From Alteromonas profundi (lineage in GTDB: Bacteria; Pseudomonadota; Gammaproteobacteria; Enterobacterales; Alteromonadaceae), in the NCBI RefSeq assembly GCF_010500865.1, contig NZ_JAAAWN010000020.1:1-64000 (forward strand): a stretch of DNA of 64,000 nt. Reading direction: 5' to 3'. Of the stretch, positions 47,315 through 57,248 are shown one piece after another. The notes below the pieces were generated by a model. It ran no database searches. It was given only the letters and a program-made list of their open reading frames with translations, and was not told the origin of the DNA. The stretch's first letter is position 1. Each line of letters opens with the position of its first letter. The translations under genes were made by a program, and so were the position numbers.

Positions 47315-48211
47315 GTGAAATCACCGCATAAATCGTTAATTCATTTGGTCTTTTTTTTGACGAATTTCAGAATTATTGCTTCACGAAAATGGTTATTAGT
47401 GTTCATTGCAGCGTTAGTCTGCGGTGCGACGAACTTTTTTCTTCAAAATAAAACCTACACTGACATACCGCCTCAAACTGGTCAATATTCAAGCTGTTCT
47501 ACGGGGTCAAACGGTAATCAAGACGTTTTCTATGTTTATGTTACCGATGCGAGAATTGCAAATATGGCAAGCGAGCGTTTGTGCAAAGACGCCACAATTA
47601 AACGACAATATGGCGAAGTAAAAGTAATTGTGGGACAAAGCGACTACGATACGTTTCGTTATGTTAATTATGGCGTGGTAGATTTAGCGCTAGTGAAACG
47701 AAATGTGGTTGACGCATTCGGCGCCGATCAAATCTACGGCTTCACCCCTATTGCTTCACACCCTAACTACAGTGCTTATTTTATCGCCTTGCGAGAAAAG
47801 CCTTGGCTAAATAAAGAATACTTACTGGGCAAACGGATTGGGCTGCTAGATTATCCAAGTAGCCGTTCGGGCCACATTCTTCCGAAAACCGTCTTACAGA
47901 GGCTAGGCCTTACCAACACTAATGTCGATATTGTGTACTATAACTCTCACCAAGATTTGAGGCGTGCGCTTCTTGCTGGCGAGGTTGATATCATTTCCTC
48001 GTACTGGGCAGAAGAAGATGCAAAGAAACTTTCTCGTAATTACGCTGTTCCCTTGCAAGAAAGTGTTAGCGGTATGCAGTGGTTTTTGAAAATGGAAACC
48101 AAAAACACCGACCTATTTTGTGCCACACAAGCGGTTGTACACAAATTGGCCGTAGACCACCCTCGCCCTTACTACAAAACAATAATATTAGAAGAAGGGT
48201 GTGACTCATGA
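47315..48211 (+). CDS. Membrane-anchored PhnD-like periplasmic binding protein
   Basis: A 298-residue protein with one N-terminal membrane helix (WLLVFIAALVCGATNFFL, about residues 26-43) and then a periplasmic-binding-protein-like domain: FRYVNYGVVDLALVKRNVVDAFG, GFTPIASHPNYSAYFIALRE, LLGKRIGLLDYPSSRSGHILPK and GEVDIISSYWAEED. This is the PhnD/phosphonate-binding fold, but no ABC transporter subunit is nearby. Its stop overlaps the next gene by four bases (ATGA). I infer a sensory or accessory role with the partner protein, not transport. Confidence 0.7.
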   Translation: MKSPHKSLIHLVFFLTNFRIIASRKWLLVFIAALVCGATNFFLQNKTYTDIPPQTGQYSSCSTGSNGNQDVFYVYVTDARIANMASERLCKDATIKRQYGEVKVIVGQSDYDTFRYVNYGVVDLALVKRNVVDAFGADQIYGFTPIASHPNYSAYFIALREKPWLNKEYLLGKRIGLLDYPSSRSGHILPKTVLQRLGLTNTNVDIVYYNSHQDLRRALLAGEVDIISSYWAEEDAKKLSRNYAVPLQESVSGMQWFLKMETKNTDLFCATQAVVHKLAVDHPRPYYKTIILEEGCDS

Positions 48212-49167
48212 GTACTCCCCCGTTAGCAATGAAATCAAAAACCCGTATTGGTCTTTCTTGGCTACTACTGTTTGTAGGTTTGCAATTAGTCGCCTTAATA
48301 GGTCAGTATTTTTCATTGTCTAGTACCACCCACCAGGCAATGGACAAAGTAGAACGACGGGTAAGCTTAGATAGTGCCTTTCTTGATGTGGGCAATACCA
48401 CGCTAAATACGCCGGTCAATCAATATGCAGTGTCTCGTTATTTAAACCGAATTAACGAAACCCTTCGTCAGCAAGGCTACCCGGTAAGGGTGAGTAAAAT
48501 ACAAGATATTACCGCCGAGCAGGATATTGCACCGCACTTTAATAACAGCATAACGACTGTTTTTGACAATGCAGAGCAGCGCATTGAAATTGAAATACGT
48601 GTTGCCTCAATAGAAAGCAGTTTATCGTTTAGTTGGGTTGCACTTATAACCACGCTACTTATTGCGCCTTTCTTTATGCTGTCATCAACACCACGCAAAC
48701 GAACGCAAGTGGCTGACATTGAACAACCAGTGGTGCCTGTACCTACGTTAATTATTAACCTAGAACAAAAAACCATTTCTAACGGCGTCGATGAAAAGGC
48801 TATTACGCTCCAGAATAAGCCGCTTTGTTTTTATACTGCCCTTGTAAGGTTTTGTATTGAAAACCCCACCGTTCCTTTGTCGCCGCACAAAGATGTTCCT
48901 TATGAACTAGTTGCACTTGCCAATAAAAGCTTTGCGCGCTTAATTGAGCTAGGGCATACCAAGCGTAAACGCCCCGACTTTAATGCTAATTTAGATAAAA
49001 CCCTAAGTGAAATTCGTGCTGCGCTCGATGAAGTATTCTCAAGCTTCCCAGAAGAGAAAGAGATTTATAGCCCCCCTAGAGCGCAAGGTGAAGGCTCTCG
49101 CTCTAAGCAACACTCTTATGCGTTAGCTAAGATAAAACTCGAGGATGTCCAAATTATTGGAAACTAA
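48208..49167 (+). CDS. Unknown two-helix membrane protein, partner of the PhnD-like protein
   Basis: A 319-residue protein I do not recognise. It has a membrane helix at about residues 13-31, a periplasmic stretch of roughly 100 residues, a second helix near 140-157 (FSWVALITTLLIAPFFML), and a cytoplasmic C-terminal half. The latter contains a short strand pair (LIINLEQKTISNG, ITLQNKPLCFYTALVRFC) and a helical, basic region (RLIELGHTKRKRPDFN) that could be a winged-helix-like domain. With the overlapping upstream binding-protein gene it could be a membrane signalling pair. This is a guess from topology. Confidence 0.55.
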   Translation: MSTPPLAMKSKTRIGLSWLLLFVGLQLVALIGQYFSLSSTTHQAMDKVERRVSLDSAFLDVGNTTLNTPVNQYAVSRYLNRINETLRQQGYPVRVSKIQDITAEQDIAPHFNNSITTVFDNAEQRIEIEIRVASIESSLSFSWVALITTLLIAPFFMLSSTPRKRTQVADIEQPVVPVPTLIINLEQKTISNGVDEKAITLQNKPLCFYTALVRFCIENPTVPLSPHKDVPYELVALANKSFARLIELGHTKRKRPDFNANLDKTLSEIRAALDEVFSSFPEEKEIYSPPRAQGEGSRSKQHSYALAKIKLEDVQIIGN

Positions 49168-49174
49168 TGAAAAG

Positions 49175-49190
49175 TTGACCACATGGAAGA
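49175..49190. promoter_or_regulatory. RutR-like half box upstream of udk
   Basis: TTGACCACATGGAAGA matches the left arm TTGACCA and the TGG of a RutR box but not the outer right arm. It is eight bases past the preceding stop codon and about 180 bases before udk. Confidence 0.25.
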
Positions 49191-49369
49191 TTTAATCTTA
49201 GGCGGGTGAGACCCACGCAATGCATTGAAATTACGACAATCTTCTTGCAAAGTTGTAGCCGAAGTTCTAGCAAAGTCCGATCCAAAATACTGACTTACAT
49301 GAATATATCATTGATTCATGAAGCCTAAACGCGTATCTTTGCAGCAATAAAAATCAGCTTTTTAGTATT

Positions 49370-49993
49370 ATGCAATCGCCTTTAATTATTGCCATTTCCG
49401 GTGCTTCGGGCTCCGGGAAGTCGTTATTTACCCAGAATTTGTTTAATGGTTTTGAAGCGCAAGGCCGCCCTGTGCAAGTGCTTCGTGAAGACCATTACTA
49501 TCGTGCGCAAGACCATTTGCCAATGGAAGCGCGTGAGAAAAATAACTACGATCACCCCAATGCGTTTGAGCACGAGTTGCTAAAAGCACACTTGAAAGCG
49601 CTACGCGAGGGGCAACCGATTGATTACCCTCATTATTGCTTTAAAACACACACGCGTCTGCCTGAAACAGAACGGTTAAACCCCGCGCCTGTTATTATTC
49701 TCGAAGGCATCATGTTATTAGCGCGGCCTGAACTACTGCCGCTTTATGATGTGAAAATATTCGTAGATACGCCGTTAGATATTTGCCTTATGCGCCGCAT
49801 GATGCGTGATATCAAAGAGCGTGGCAGAACGATAGACTCTGTGGCTAAACAGTACGAAGAGACAGTAAAGCCAATGTACCATCAATTTATTGAGCCCAGT
49901 CGCTTTACTGCCGATGTCGTTGTTACACAAGGCGGCAAAAACCAAATTGCACTCGATGTGATTAAATCTCACATTCAACAAGCGCTTCTTTAA
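49370..49993 (+). CDS. udk: Uridine kinase
   Basis: A 207-residue P-loop kinase that makes UMP and CMP from uridine and cytidine. Walker A is ISGASGSGKS at the N-terminus; REDHYYRAQDHLPMEAREKNNYDHPNAFE, visible as EDHYYRAQDHLP and NYDHPNAFEHELL, and ILEGIMLLARPEL are family motifs, as is DTPLDICLMRRMMRDIKERGR. It is 12 bases before nupC, so uptake and phosphorylation of nucleosides are probably coexpressed. Confidence 0.94.
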   Translation: MQSPLIIAISGASGSGKSLFTQNLFNGFEAQGRPVQVLREDHYYRAQDHLPMEAREKNNYDHPNAFEHELLKAHLKALREGQPIDYPHYCFKTHTRLPETERLNPAPVIILEGIMLLARPELLPLYDVKIFVDTPLDICLMRRMMRDIKERGRTIDSVAKQYEETVKPMYHQFIEPSRFTADVVVTQGGKNQIALDVIKSHIQQALL

Positions 49994-50005
49994 GGGATTG
50001 ATAAT

Positions 50006-51217
50006 ATGGTAGGTTTACTGGGCGTTGCCGTCCTTCTAGGCATCGCATTTGCGCTGTCATCAGCGAAACGCAGTATTAACTGGCGTACCGTTGGGGGTGC
50101 ATTTGCAATTCAAGCTTCTGTTGGAGCTTTCGTCCTGTATTCCGAACCTGGCAAAAACGTACTGTTAGCGGCCACTAAGTTTGTGGCTAACATTATCGCG
50201 TATAGCCAAGAAGGTATAAATTTCCTTTTCGGCCCTATTGGCGATAAATCTATCGCTTTTATATTTGCGTTCAACGTTCTTCCCGTAATTGTCTTTTTCT
50301 CTTCTCTTATCGCGGTGCTTTATCACCTTAGAATTATGGGTCTTATCATTAAATTGATAGGTGGGGCATTACAAAAACTACTGAACACCAGTAAACCAGA
50401 ATCTATGTCTTCGGCGGCCAATATCTTCGTAGGGCAAACTGAAGCACCACTGGTTGTTCGCCCGTTTATTCCCCATATGACAAGTTCTGAGCTATTTGCC
50501 GTTATGGTGGGTGGCTTGGCCTCTATTGCCGGGTCGGTAATGGCAGGTTATGCGGGTATGGGTGTTGAACTAAAGTACTTACTTGCAGCCAGTTTTATGG
50601 CGGCCCCAGGTGGGCTGTTAATGGCGAAAATAATTTTGCCGGAAACCAGTACCCCTAACGAAGAGCTAAAAGAAGTTAACGCAGAAGAAACGGGCTATGC
50701 CAATGTCTTTGATGCTGCCGCTAGTGGCGCCGCATCGGGTATGACCCTCGCTCTTAATGTGGGCGCTATGCTACTTGCTTTTATCGCTCTAATTGCCATG
50801 CTTAATGGCCTTATCGGGTGGTCTGCTGGGCTTTTCGGTTTTGAGAATGTTACTTTTGAAGGCATCTTAGGCTATATTCTTCAACCTCTTGCGTGGGCCA
50901 TTGGCGTTCCATGGGAAGAAGCACAACTGGCCGGAAGTTTTATTGGCCAGAAAATGGTGGTTAACGAATTTGTGGCCTACCTCAACTTTTTAGAGAATCA
51001 ATCTGCCCTATCTGCGCCATCGCAAGCTATAATTACATTTGCATTATGTGGGTTCGCTAACTTTTCATCCATTGCCATTTTAATGGGCGGCATAGGTGCT
51101 ATGGCCCCTACCCGTCGCAAAGAAATTGCGCGCTTAGGTATGAAAGCGGTTATCGCCGCTACGTTGGCCAACCTTATGAGTGCCACCCTAGCTGGTATCT
51201 TTCTATCGTTAGGTTAA
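50006..51217 (+). CDS. nupC: NupC-type concentrative nucleoside transporter
   Basis: A 403-residue cation-coupled nucleoside carrier of the CNT family. [27 protein letters not shown], seen as [17 protein letters not shown], and the [25 protein letters not shown] region ([11 protein letters not shown]) bear the substrate motif; [13 protein letters not shown] and [14 protein letters not shown] are the second conserved half. It imports pyrimidine or purine nucleosides. It follows udk and ends before a strong terminator. Confidence 0.94.
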   Translation: MVGLLGVAVLLGIAFALSSAKRSINWRTVGGAFAIQASVGAFVLYSEPGKNVLLAATKFVANIIAYSQEGINFLFGPIGDKSIAFIFAFNVLPVIVFFSSLIAVLYHLRIMGLIIKLIGGALQKLLNTSKPESMSSAANIFVGQTEAPLVVRPFIPHMTSSELFAVMVGGLASIAGSVMAGYAGMGVELKYLLAASFMAAPGGLLMAKIILPETSTPNEELKEVNAEETGYANVFDAAASGAASGMTLALNVGAMLLAFIALIAMLNGLIGWSAGLFGFENVTFEGILGYILQPLAWAIGVPWEEAQLAGSFIGQKMVVNEFVAYLNFLENQSALSAPSQAIITFALCGFANFSSIAILMGGIGAMAPTRRKEIARLGMKAVIAATLANLMSATLAGIFLSLG

Positions 51218-51270
51218 TTAATTTACAGTAGACTAAGCGGTCAACTTTTACTACATTATATAACTTCAAT

Positions 51271-51306
51271 CGCGATGATTGATTTAAGTCAATCATCGCG
51301 TCTTTT
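51271..51306 (+). terminator. udk-nupC terminator
   Basis: CGCGATGATTGA (51271-51282) pairs perfectly with TCAATCATCGCG (51289-51300), followed by a T-rich run. Confidence 0.9.
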
Positions 51307-51360
51307 TTGGCGGCCCGTCTACCTTTATAATGCCGCAATCAAAATACACGGGATAACATT

Positions 51361-52200
51361 ATGCAATTAGTAGCTGTAGATTACACGGCGCCAAATGCCC
51401 AAGAGGAATTTGTAAAGTCGCTAAGAGAGACTGGTTTTGGTGTACTTAAAAATCACCCTATCCAACAATCGTTAGTTCAAGGGATCTACGATAACTGGCA
51501 AGGCTTTTTCGATAGTGAAGAAAAGCACGACTACCTATACAACAAAGGTAAGCAAGATGGCTTTTTTCCTCAAAGCGTATCTGAAGTAGCCAAAGGCTTT
51601 ACCAAAAAAGACATTAAAGAATATTATCATTATTACCCTTGGGGTCAGTGTCCAGAATCGTTACGTCCTCAAATTTCTCAATACTATGAGGAAGCAAATG
51701 CATTGGCGAAAGACTTACTGGGATGGATTGAAAAGCATTCTCCTAGCGAAGTAAGCGATAAATATAGCCAACCGCTTGGTGATATGATCAAAGATTCAGA
51801 TCAGACGCTATTGCGCATACTTCACTACCCTCCTCTTAGTGGCGATGAAGAAGTAGACGCAATTCGCGCTGCGGCCCATGAAGATATCAATCTAATTACT
51901 ATCTTGCCAGCAGCTAACGAGCCAGGTTTACAGGTTCAAGCAAAAGACGGAAGCTGGTTAGATGTTCCTTGTGATTTTGGAAACTTGATTGTAAATATTG
52001 GTGACATGCTACAAGAAGCGTCGGGGCATTATTTCCCATCCACAACGCACCGTGTGGTAAACCCTGATGGTGCAGATATGACCAAGTCTCGTATCTCACT
52101 ACCCTTGTTCCTACATCCACGCCCTGATGTTGTACTGTCTGAACGCCACACCGCAGGTAGCTACCTACAAGAGCGCTTAAGAGAACTCGGTGTCATTTAA
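51361..52200 (+). CDS. 2-oxoglutarate/Fe(II)-dependent oxygenase (isopenicillin N synthase-like)
   Basis: A 279-residue oxygenase. The N-terminal part (SLRETGFGVLKNHPI) and the C-terminal double-stranded helix domain fit the isopenicillin N synthase/2OG oxygenase family. The iron ligands are His and Asp in AAHEDINLITIL and the distal His in STTHRVVNP, and the cosubstrate Arg is in KSRISLPLF. The substrate is unknown. Similar proteins are common in marine gammaproteobacteria as single genes, as here, with a terminator on each side. Confidence 0.85.
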   Translation: MQLVAVDYTAPNAQEEFVKSLRETGFGVLKNHPIQQSLVQGIYDNWQGFFDSEEKHDYLYNKGKQDGFFPQSVSEVAKGFTKKDIKEYYHYYPWGQCPESLRPQISQYYEEANALAKDLLGWIEKHSPSEVSDKYSQPLGDMIKDSDQTLLRILHYPPLSGDEEVDAIRAAAHEDINLITILPAANEPGLQVQAKDGSWLDVPCDFGNLIVNIGDMLQEASGHYFPSTTHRVVNPDGADMTKSRISLPLFLHPRPDVVLSERHTAGSYLQERLRELGVI

Positions 52201-52225
52201 TTAATACCCCGTTTTATAACAATTA

Positions 52226-52251
52226 GCCACGCCCTAACGCGTGGCTTTTTT
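52226..52251 (+). terminator. Terminator of the oxygenase gene
   Basis: GCCACGC (52226-52232) pairs with GCGTGGC (52239-52245), then six T. The convergent lipoprotein gene ends at 52253. Confidence 0.88.
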
Positions 52252-52252
52252 G

Positions 52253-53413
52253 TTAGTTGCTGGCAAGGGTAGATAGCTTGCTCATATAACGCACTTCATC
52301 TTGTTGGTTTGGAGCAAACTTAGCAGCCCGTTGCAAGTAGCTCTCGGCCTTCGATATATCGCCTAGTTCCCAGTACACTTTCGATAAGCCAAATAACACT
52401 TCGTGTCGTGAATTATCAAGCTTAAACGCCCGTTGATAATACGTTAGTGCTTGTTCGAAGTTACCCTCATCAAAGGCCTGCTCTCCTAGGATAAAGTGAT
52501 AAAATGGGTTACTTTTACGGCGTGTTTTAACCATTGCCTGAATTTCCTCTGCTTTCTGTTTTTGGCCTTTGTGATGAAACAAAATAGAGAGGTTTTCCCA
52601 AGCGGTTAAATTGTCATCGTTAAGGGTTAACGCATATTCATAACTTTGCTCAGCTGCATCAAACGCATCCACCATACGATACAACACCCCTAAATTTACC
52701 CAACTTTGTTGCAACTCAGGCGCGAGCATGGCGGCAGCGCGAAAATAGCTGTATGCCCGTGTGTAACTATTTGCAACTAACGCATCAGCGCCTTTATTGT
52801 TGTAAAACATAGCTAGCACAAGTGTTTTGCTTACCTGTATACGCGGAAAGTGCTTTCTCATCATTTGCGGGTCAAAATCTACATCTGCACTCTTAGGCCC
52901 AATACTGGTTACTGTTGGGTCATCAGGTATAGAAATACGCAGGTTTACATGGCCGTTCAAAAAGCTAAAACCTTCTCTACGTGTCCAGTATTCAGGTATA
53001 TCCACTTCATAAAACTGGGCTTTAAACCCGGCATGCTTTGCCATCGCGTAGGTCATAATGGAAAGTGATAGACAATTTGCCGCCCGATTGGCAAAGGTGC
53101 TTTCGGCGGTAGAATTTGCATTGCTGCGATACAAAAGCCCCATTTCCGAGTGATCGAAAATAGAAGAAATTAAGCTTTTTACGCTCCTATGGTGGGTGTT
53201 GCCGCTAATGATAGTGGTAGCGCGTTTAACAAATGCTTTAGCGTCTTCGCCAAGGGCAAACACGTCTTCTTCCGTTTCTACAGGAAACAATTCATAGGTA
53301 GGAAATAACTCATCATGCAGCGCTGGGTAAGGGTTTAGTGTGACAGGCTCGGGGGTAGACGTACACCCCACAAGCAGAACGCTCATTACTACCGCAATGG
53401 CTAGGTGTCTCAT
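52253..53413 (-). CDS. TPR-repeat lipoprotein with transglutaminase-like domain
   Basis: A 386-residue lipoprotein: signal peptide ending LLVGC, with Cys17 as the lipidation site. Residues of about 70-170 look like a transglutaminase/cysteine-protease-like domain (RAANCLSLSIMTYAMAKHAG with a possible catalytic Cys, and NGHVNLRIS with a possible His). From about 210 to the end there are at least four TPR units (for example SWVNLGVLYRMVDAFDAAEQSYEYAL). It probably works at an outer or inner membrane face as a scaffold; its role is not known. Confidence 0.82.
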   Translation of the reverse strand: MRHLAIAVVMSVLLVGCTSTPEPVTLNPYPALHDELFPTYELFPVETEEDVFALGEDAKAFVKRATTIISGNTHHRSVKSLISSIFDHSEMGLLYRSNANSTAESTFANRAANCLSLSIMTYAMAKHAGFKAQFYEVDIPEYWTRREGFSFLNGHVNLRISIPDDPTVTSIGPKSADVDFDPQMMRKHFPRIQVSKTLVLAMFYNNKGADALVANSYTRAYSYFRAAAMLAPELQQSWVNLGVLYRMVDAFDAAEQSYEYALTLNDDNLTAWENLSILFHHKGQKQKAEEIQAMVKTRRKSNPFYHFILGEQAFDEGNFEQALTYYQRAFKLDNSRHEVLFGLSKVYWELGDISKAESYLQRAAKFAPNQQDEVRYMSKLSTLASN

Positions 53414-53738
53414 TTGGTGTACCTCACAACTGTCTCAACCAACCATGAGTATAGACTATTTACCTATTTTTAACATTTGGTTAACCCTACTAAATGGCTC
53501 ACTTATCGCGAAAGGCGGTTATTTAACGCACGTCTTAGCCCTTTATATTGGTCACCCCGCATAGTAAATATTGCTGGCGTTATAGCCTCGCCGTCACTCT
53601 ATAGCTTTAGCCTATGTCGTTAAAAAATGGTGAATTATTAAACTTTAGGCCAATGCCATTTACCGCCTTGGCAAGGTATTCTTACTAAGTAATTTTGAGA
53701 GCGTGAGACTGATTAAGGAAAGTCTATGGTGGTAATCT
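53414..53738. other. Divergent promoter region without other features
   Basis: A 325-base gap between the TPR lipoprotein and the REC-GGDEF gene. It should contain both promoters. I found no gene, strong hairpin or repeat in it. Confidence 0.5.
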
Positions 53739-54704
53739 ATGGTAGTAAATAGCGTAACTAAACGAAGGCTGAGTGATTGCAAAATTTTAATTGTCGATGA
53801 TCAAAGTAGTAGCCGTTTAGTTCTATCAACATTGTTGGAAGATATAGTAGCCTGCGACGCCGTAAAATCGGGCCAAGAAGCGATAGATTATTGTGCTAAT
53901 TATCGCCCCGATCTTATATTGATGGACGTAGTTATGCCGGAGATGGATGGCCACGAAACAACAAAAATACTCGCCTCAAACCCCGATACAGCCACAATTC
54001 CTTTTATGTTTGTTACCTCGTCTAACGCCGATGACGAACAAGCAAAGTGTTGGGCGTCAGGTTGTGTCGATTTTATCGAAAAACCGATTAATGCCTGTAC
54101 AGTGAGAAACCGTGTTAAATCGTACCTTCAGCATAAACTAAAAAGTGATTTTTTAGAGCGTCTTATTTATATTGACAGGCTAACCTGTGTGTATAATCGC
54201 CATTATCTAGAAGATCATTTGCCGAACATAATCAAAGACGGCACAAGAAATAATACCGCTACGTCACTCATCCTCTTCGACGTTGACTATTTTAAAAAGT
54301 ACAACGATCACTATGGCCACCTAGAAGGCGACAATTGCCTATTTAAAATATGCCAAAACGTAAGTAAGTATTTACTAAGACCTATGGATTGTATTGTACG
54401 TGTGGGGGGTGAAGAGTTTTTAGTCATTCTGCCTAATACCGATGAAAGTGGCGCACGCCAAGTAGCTAATCGCCTATTAGGGTGTGTGAACGAACTACAC
54501 ATCAATCACAGCGATTCCGAATTTAAGCATGTCACTATTAGTGCAGGTGTTTCTACCAAGCTAGGAAACGAAAATAAATCTATCGATTACCTTATGCTTG
54601 AAGCGGATAGAAATTTATATGTGGCGAAAAATGCTGGGCGAAACCGCGTGGTGTGTCGAGACGGCAAAATAAGTTCTGCTTCCGCTGAAATTTCATTCGC
54701 TTAG
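53739..54704 (+). CDS. Response regulator with diguanylate cyclase domain (REC-GGDEF)
   Basis: A 321-residue PleD-like protein. The receiver (about 12-130) has its phosphate-accepting Asp in LILMDVVMPEMDG near residue 62 and the conserved Lys in FIEKPI. The C-terminal GGDEF domain (about 160-315) has an intact RVGGEEF active motif near residue 224 and an RPMD inhibitory site exactly five residues before it. So it should make c-di-GMP and be subject to product inhibition. No kinase is adjacent. Confidence 0.93.
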   Translation: MVVNSVTKRRLSDCKILIVDDQSSSRLVLSTLLEDIVACDAVKSGQEAIDYCANYRPDLILMDVVMPEMDGHETTKILASNPDTATIPFMFVTSSNADDEQAKCWASGCVDFIEKPINACTVRNRVKSYLQHKLKSDFLERLIYIDRLTCVYNRHYLEDHLPNIIKDGTRNNTATSLILFDVDYFKKYNDHYGHLEGDNCLFKICQNVSKYLLRPMDCIVRVGGEEFLVILPNTDESGARQVANRLLGCVNELHINHSDSEFKHVTISAGVSTKLGNENKSIDYLMLEADRNLYVAKNAGRNRVVCRDGKISSASAEISFA

Positions 54705-54725
54705 TGTATAGGTGGTTTTTCTCGG

Positions 54726-55397
54726 CTAGCCCAGGTTAGACCGCCCCGTTGCCCGCGTATGTCTTAGCTTTTTTAAACAGCCGTGACGACTAGCGCCAAG
54801 CTCATGTACCTGCGCAAACCACAACTGCAAGGTGGCCAATGCATCGTCTAACGCATTATGAGCAGGAGCCACGGGTAACATTAACCGTTTCCGGCAAGCA
54901 CTAAGCGTTACGCTCCCCTCTGGCAAAACACTATGGCGCTTTTTCAATTGATAAACCGCCATTTGCAAAGTATCCACAAAGCATATTTCCACCCTAGGTT
55001 TGGACAAACGTGCGATTACTTTATTTAACACGGCTAAATCTAACGAAGCATTGTGAAACACCAAGACATTTGTGCTTAATTTATCGAATAAGTGATTTAT
55101 CACATCTTCTAACGCACACCCTTCACGCAACACTTCAGGGGTTAACCCGTGAATAACTGGGCTTTGTCCTAAGGGTTGCTGAGTATCTACCACACAATAA
55201 AAAGCACTGTTTAAGTCAATCTTTCCATGGCTCCCTGCTACCCAGCCGATAGAGGTAATCTCTGCATTATTACTGTCTAGCGAGGTTAACTCTAGGTCGA
55301 TAGCTAAAAAGGGAACGTGACTAAGCGGCGCCTCAAATAGTGGCGCTCGCGTGCTTTTCCAACCCCGGAATAAATAGTTCCATAGCGTAGTGAGCAC
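54726..55397 (-). CDS. DEDDh 3'-5' exonuclease (DnaQ-like)
   Basis: A 223-residue exonuclease related to the proofreading subunit of DNA polymerase III. The four acidic positions and His are visible: FLAIDLELTSLD, FHNASLDLAVLN and AHNALDDALATLQL. Its start shares a base with the stop codon of the upstream CBS-domain gene. The same order (exonuclease, cNMP/CBS/DUF294 protein, SSS symporter) is familiar from acetate-uptake loci in proteobacteria; why an exonuclease belongs there is unclear. Confidence 0.87.
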   Translation of the reverse strand: MLTTLWNYLFRGWKSTRAPLFEAPLSHVPFLAIDLELTSLDSNNAEITSIGWVAGSHGKIDLNSAFYCVVDTQQPLGQSPVIHGLTPEVLREGCALEDVINHLFDKLSTNVLVFHNASLDLAVLNKVIARLSKPRVEICFVDTLQMAVYQLKKRHSVLPEGSVTLSACRKRLMLPVAPAHNALDDALATLQLWFAQVHELGASRHGCLKKLRHTRATGRSNLG

Positions 55398-57232
55398 TAA
55401 CCCACGCCTCCAGAAAATTTCACCACCATTGCTTGCTTCGCACGGTCAATTGCTTTAAATGAAGCTTTTAATTGGTGTTTTTCAATGGAGGATAGCGTAG
55501 AGATGGACACGGCATTATCAGTAACCTTATTGAGTAGTTGATGGCGCCAACGAAGACGGTTTAGAAACAGCCATATATCACGTAAGTTGTTCGCATCTTC
55601 TTTCGCTAACCCTACATTCGCTGGAAGCGAGGCCAGCCTAGCCAAGGTAGAAGGCGTATGTACGCCTGCCGCAAGCGCATAAATTCTAGCGATGTTATTA
55701 ACCAGCGCCACCGCCCGGGTTTTAAGATCTATCGTGTCCTTTAGCTCACGCCCTTTCTCATAGGTAAATGTCTGAAATAAAGATAAAGGTATTGCAAGGT
55801 CGTTAGTGTGCCTTGCCAAGGCAGCTAAAAATAGGCTTTGAGCCAACAACGGGCTGCGTGCTTTTTGCATGCGCTTAAATAAACTGCTATCGCCCGCCGC
55901 ACATCGAACATCAAGGAAGATATTAAAGTGCATAATGGCATCTTTCGTTGGTGCGTTTACCCATCCCCTCGCCTGCTCTATCGCCTGATCAATAGATAGT
56001 CTTAATTCGGGGTTACTCGCCATAATATTGCCATCACACAACCTAATTCCGCATTTCGCCAAGCCCTGACAAACGTATTCAGACATAGCAGCAAAATACG
56101 CCGCTTGCGAACTATTCGGTTCGCTGGCAAGCAGTAATCCGTTGTCTTGATCTGATCCCATCGTTTGGTCTTCGCGGGCTTGCGAACCGTACACAAGCCA
56201 TGCAAACATCATGGGGGCTTTACCATGCGCTTGCTGATAAAACGTAATCAACTTTCGGGTCATGATATCAGTAGCTTGCGATAACACTTTACCTGCAATA
56301 TCAAAGTCGCCCACACGTTTCGCATGACGAGAAAAATAATGGGGTAACTGCCAAGCTAAACGAGTAAGCGCATATAAGCTTTCTGCTTTTGCTAACTCGC
56401 CAATAATGAAAAGCACATTCCCGCGCTGCTCTCTCACCATATCCGTCGCGGTCACCATACCTACAGGTGATACTCCTTGTTTATCTACCACGGGCAAATG
56501 ATGAAGGTTTTTCTCGGTCATGACCGAAAGTGCATCAAAAACAGTATGCTGATGGGATACAGTGGTGGGCGATGGCGTCATTATGCTGTGAATTGCCTGC
56601 GTATATGAAAGCCCCTTTGCCACCACTCGGGTACGAAGGTCGCGATCGGTTACTATCCCCACCAGCTTCCCCTTTTCAGTAATAATAAGCGATGACACCC
56701 GTTCGCTAGACATCTTAAGGGCAGCCTGTTGAATGGTGGTAGCCATATCCACATGAATAGGTTCACGCGTAACCACATCTTCTAAGCGTTTATACAGCCA
56801 CATAGAATGAGAATCTTTTGCCGCCTGATTATGTAACGCGTTGCTTCGTAAACCTTGGAAAAAACGATGGACCTGAGGAATGGTTAGCAGTTCGCTAAAC
56901 ACCTCGGCGGTAAAACGGAATATTAACCCTGGATTTTCTATATGGATTGAAACTGGATAGACAGTATTTTCTAGTATGGCCGGGTAGCCAAAGTAATCTC
57001 CTTCGCTAACGTGGCGCTGAGCATCTGCGCTATCTATTACTGAAAACTGACCACTTTGAATAAGATACAGGGCCATGGGCCCTTCGTTAATTGCATTGGC
57101 GTTATCGTCACTTAAGTAAATAAGTTCTGCGCCTTTTAATAGTCGGGCGCGAACTGCTTCTGATAAGCTGTCGAAGGGGGCCGACGCTGCGAGAAAGTCG
57201 CTAACTTGCTGTGCAATTGCCGCCATGCCCAC
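55397..57232 (-). CDS. cNMP-binding/CBS/DUF294 nucleotidyltransferase-like protein
   Basis: A 611-residue cytoplasmic protein. An N-terminal cyclic-nucleotide-binding fold (about 20-130) is followed by two CBS domains (about 160-285, with LVGIVTDRDLRTRVVAKG and PVGMVTATDMV), then a DUF294 nucleotidyltransferase-like core with VYGSQAREDQTMGSDQDNG near residue 360 and its helical C-terminal domain. It probably senses nucleotides and may modify or regulate the adjacent symporter. The stop and start codons overlap with the exonuclease; the SSS gene is 16 bases upstream. Confidence 0.88.
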   Translation of the reverse strand: MGMAAIAQQVSDFLAASAPFDSLSEAVRARLLKGAELIYLSDDNANAINEGPMALYLIQSGQFSVIDSADAQRHVSEGDYFGYPAILENTVYPVSIHIENPGLIFRFTAEVFSELLTIPQVHRFFQGLRSNALHNQAAKDSHSMWLYKRLEDVVTREPIHVDMATTIQQAALKMSSERVSSLIITEKGKLVGIVTDRDLRTRVVAKGLSYTQAIHSIMTPSPTTVSHQHTVFDALSVMTEKNLHHLPVVDKQGVSPVGMVTATDMVREQRGNVLFIIGELAKAESLYALTRLAWQLPHYFSRHAKRVGDFDIAGKVLSQATDIMTRKLITFYQQAHGKAPMMFAWLVYGSQAREDQTMGSDQDNGLLLASEPNSSQAAYFAAMSEYVCQGLAKCGIRLCDGNIMASNPELRLSIDQAIEQARGWVNAPTKDAIMHFNIFLDVRCAAGDSSLFKRMQKARSPLLAQSLFLAALARHTNDLAIPLSLFQTFTYEKGRELKDTIDLKTRAVALVNNIARIYALAAGVHTPSTLARLASLPANVGLAKEDANNLRDIWLFLNRLRWRHQLLNKVTDNAVSISTLSSIEKHQLKASFKAIDRAKQAMVVKFSGGVG

Positions 57233-57248
57233 GTCTCCTGTTATTCAC

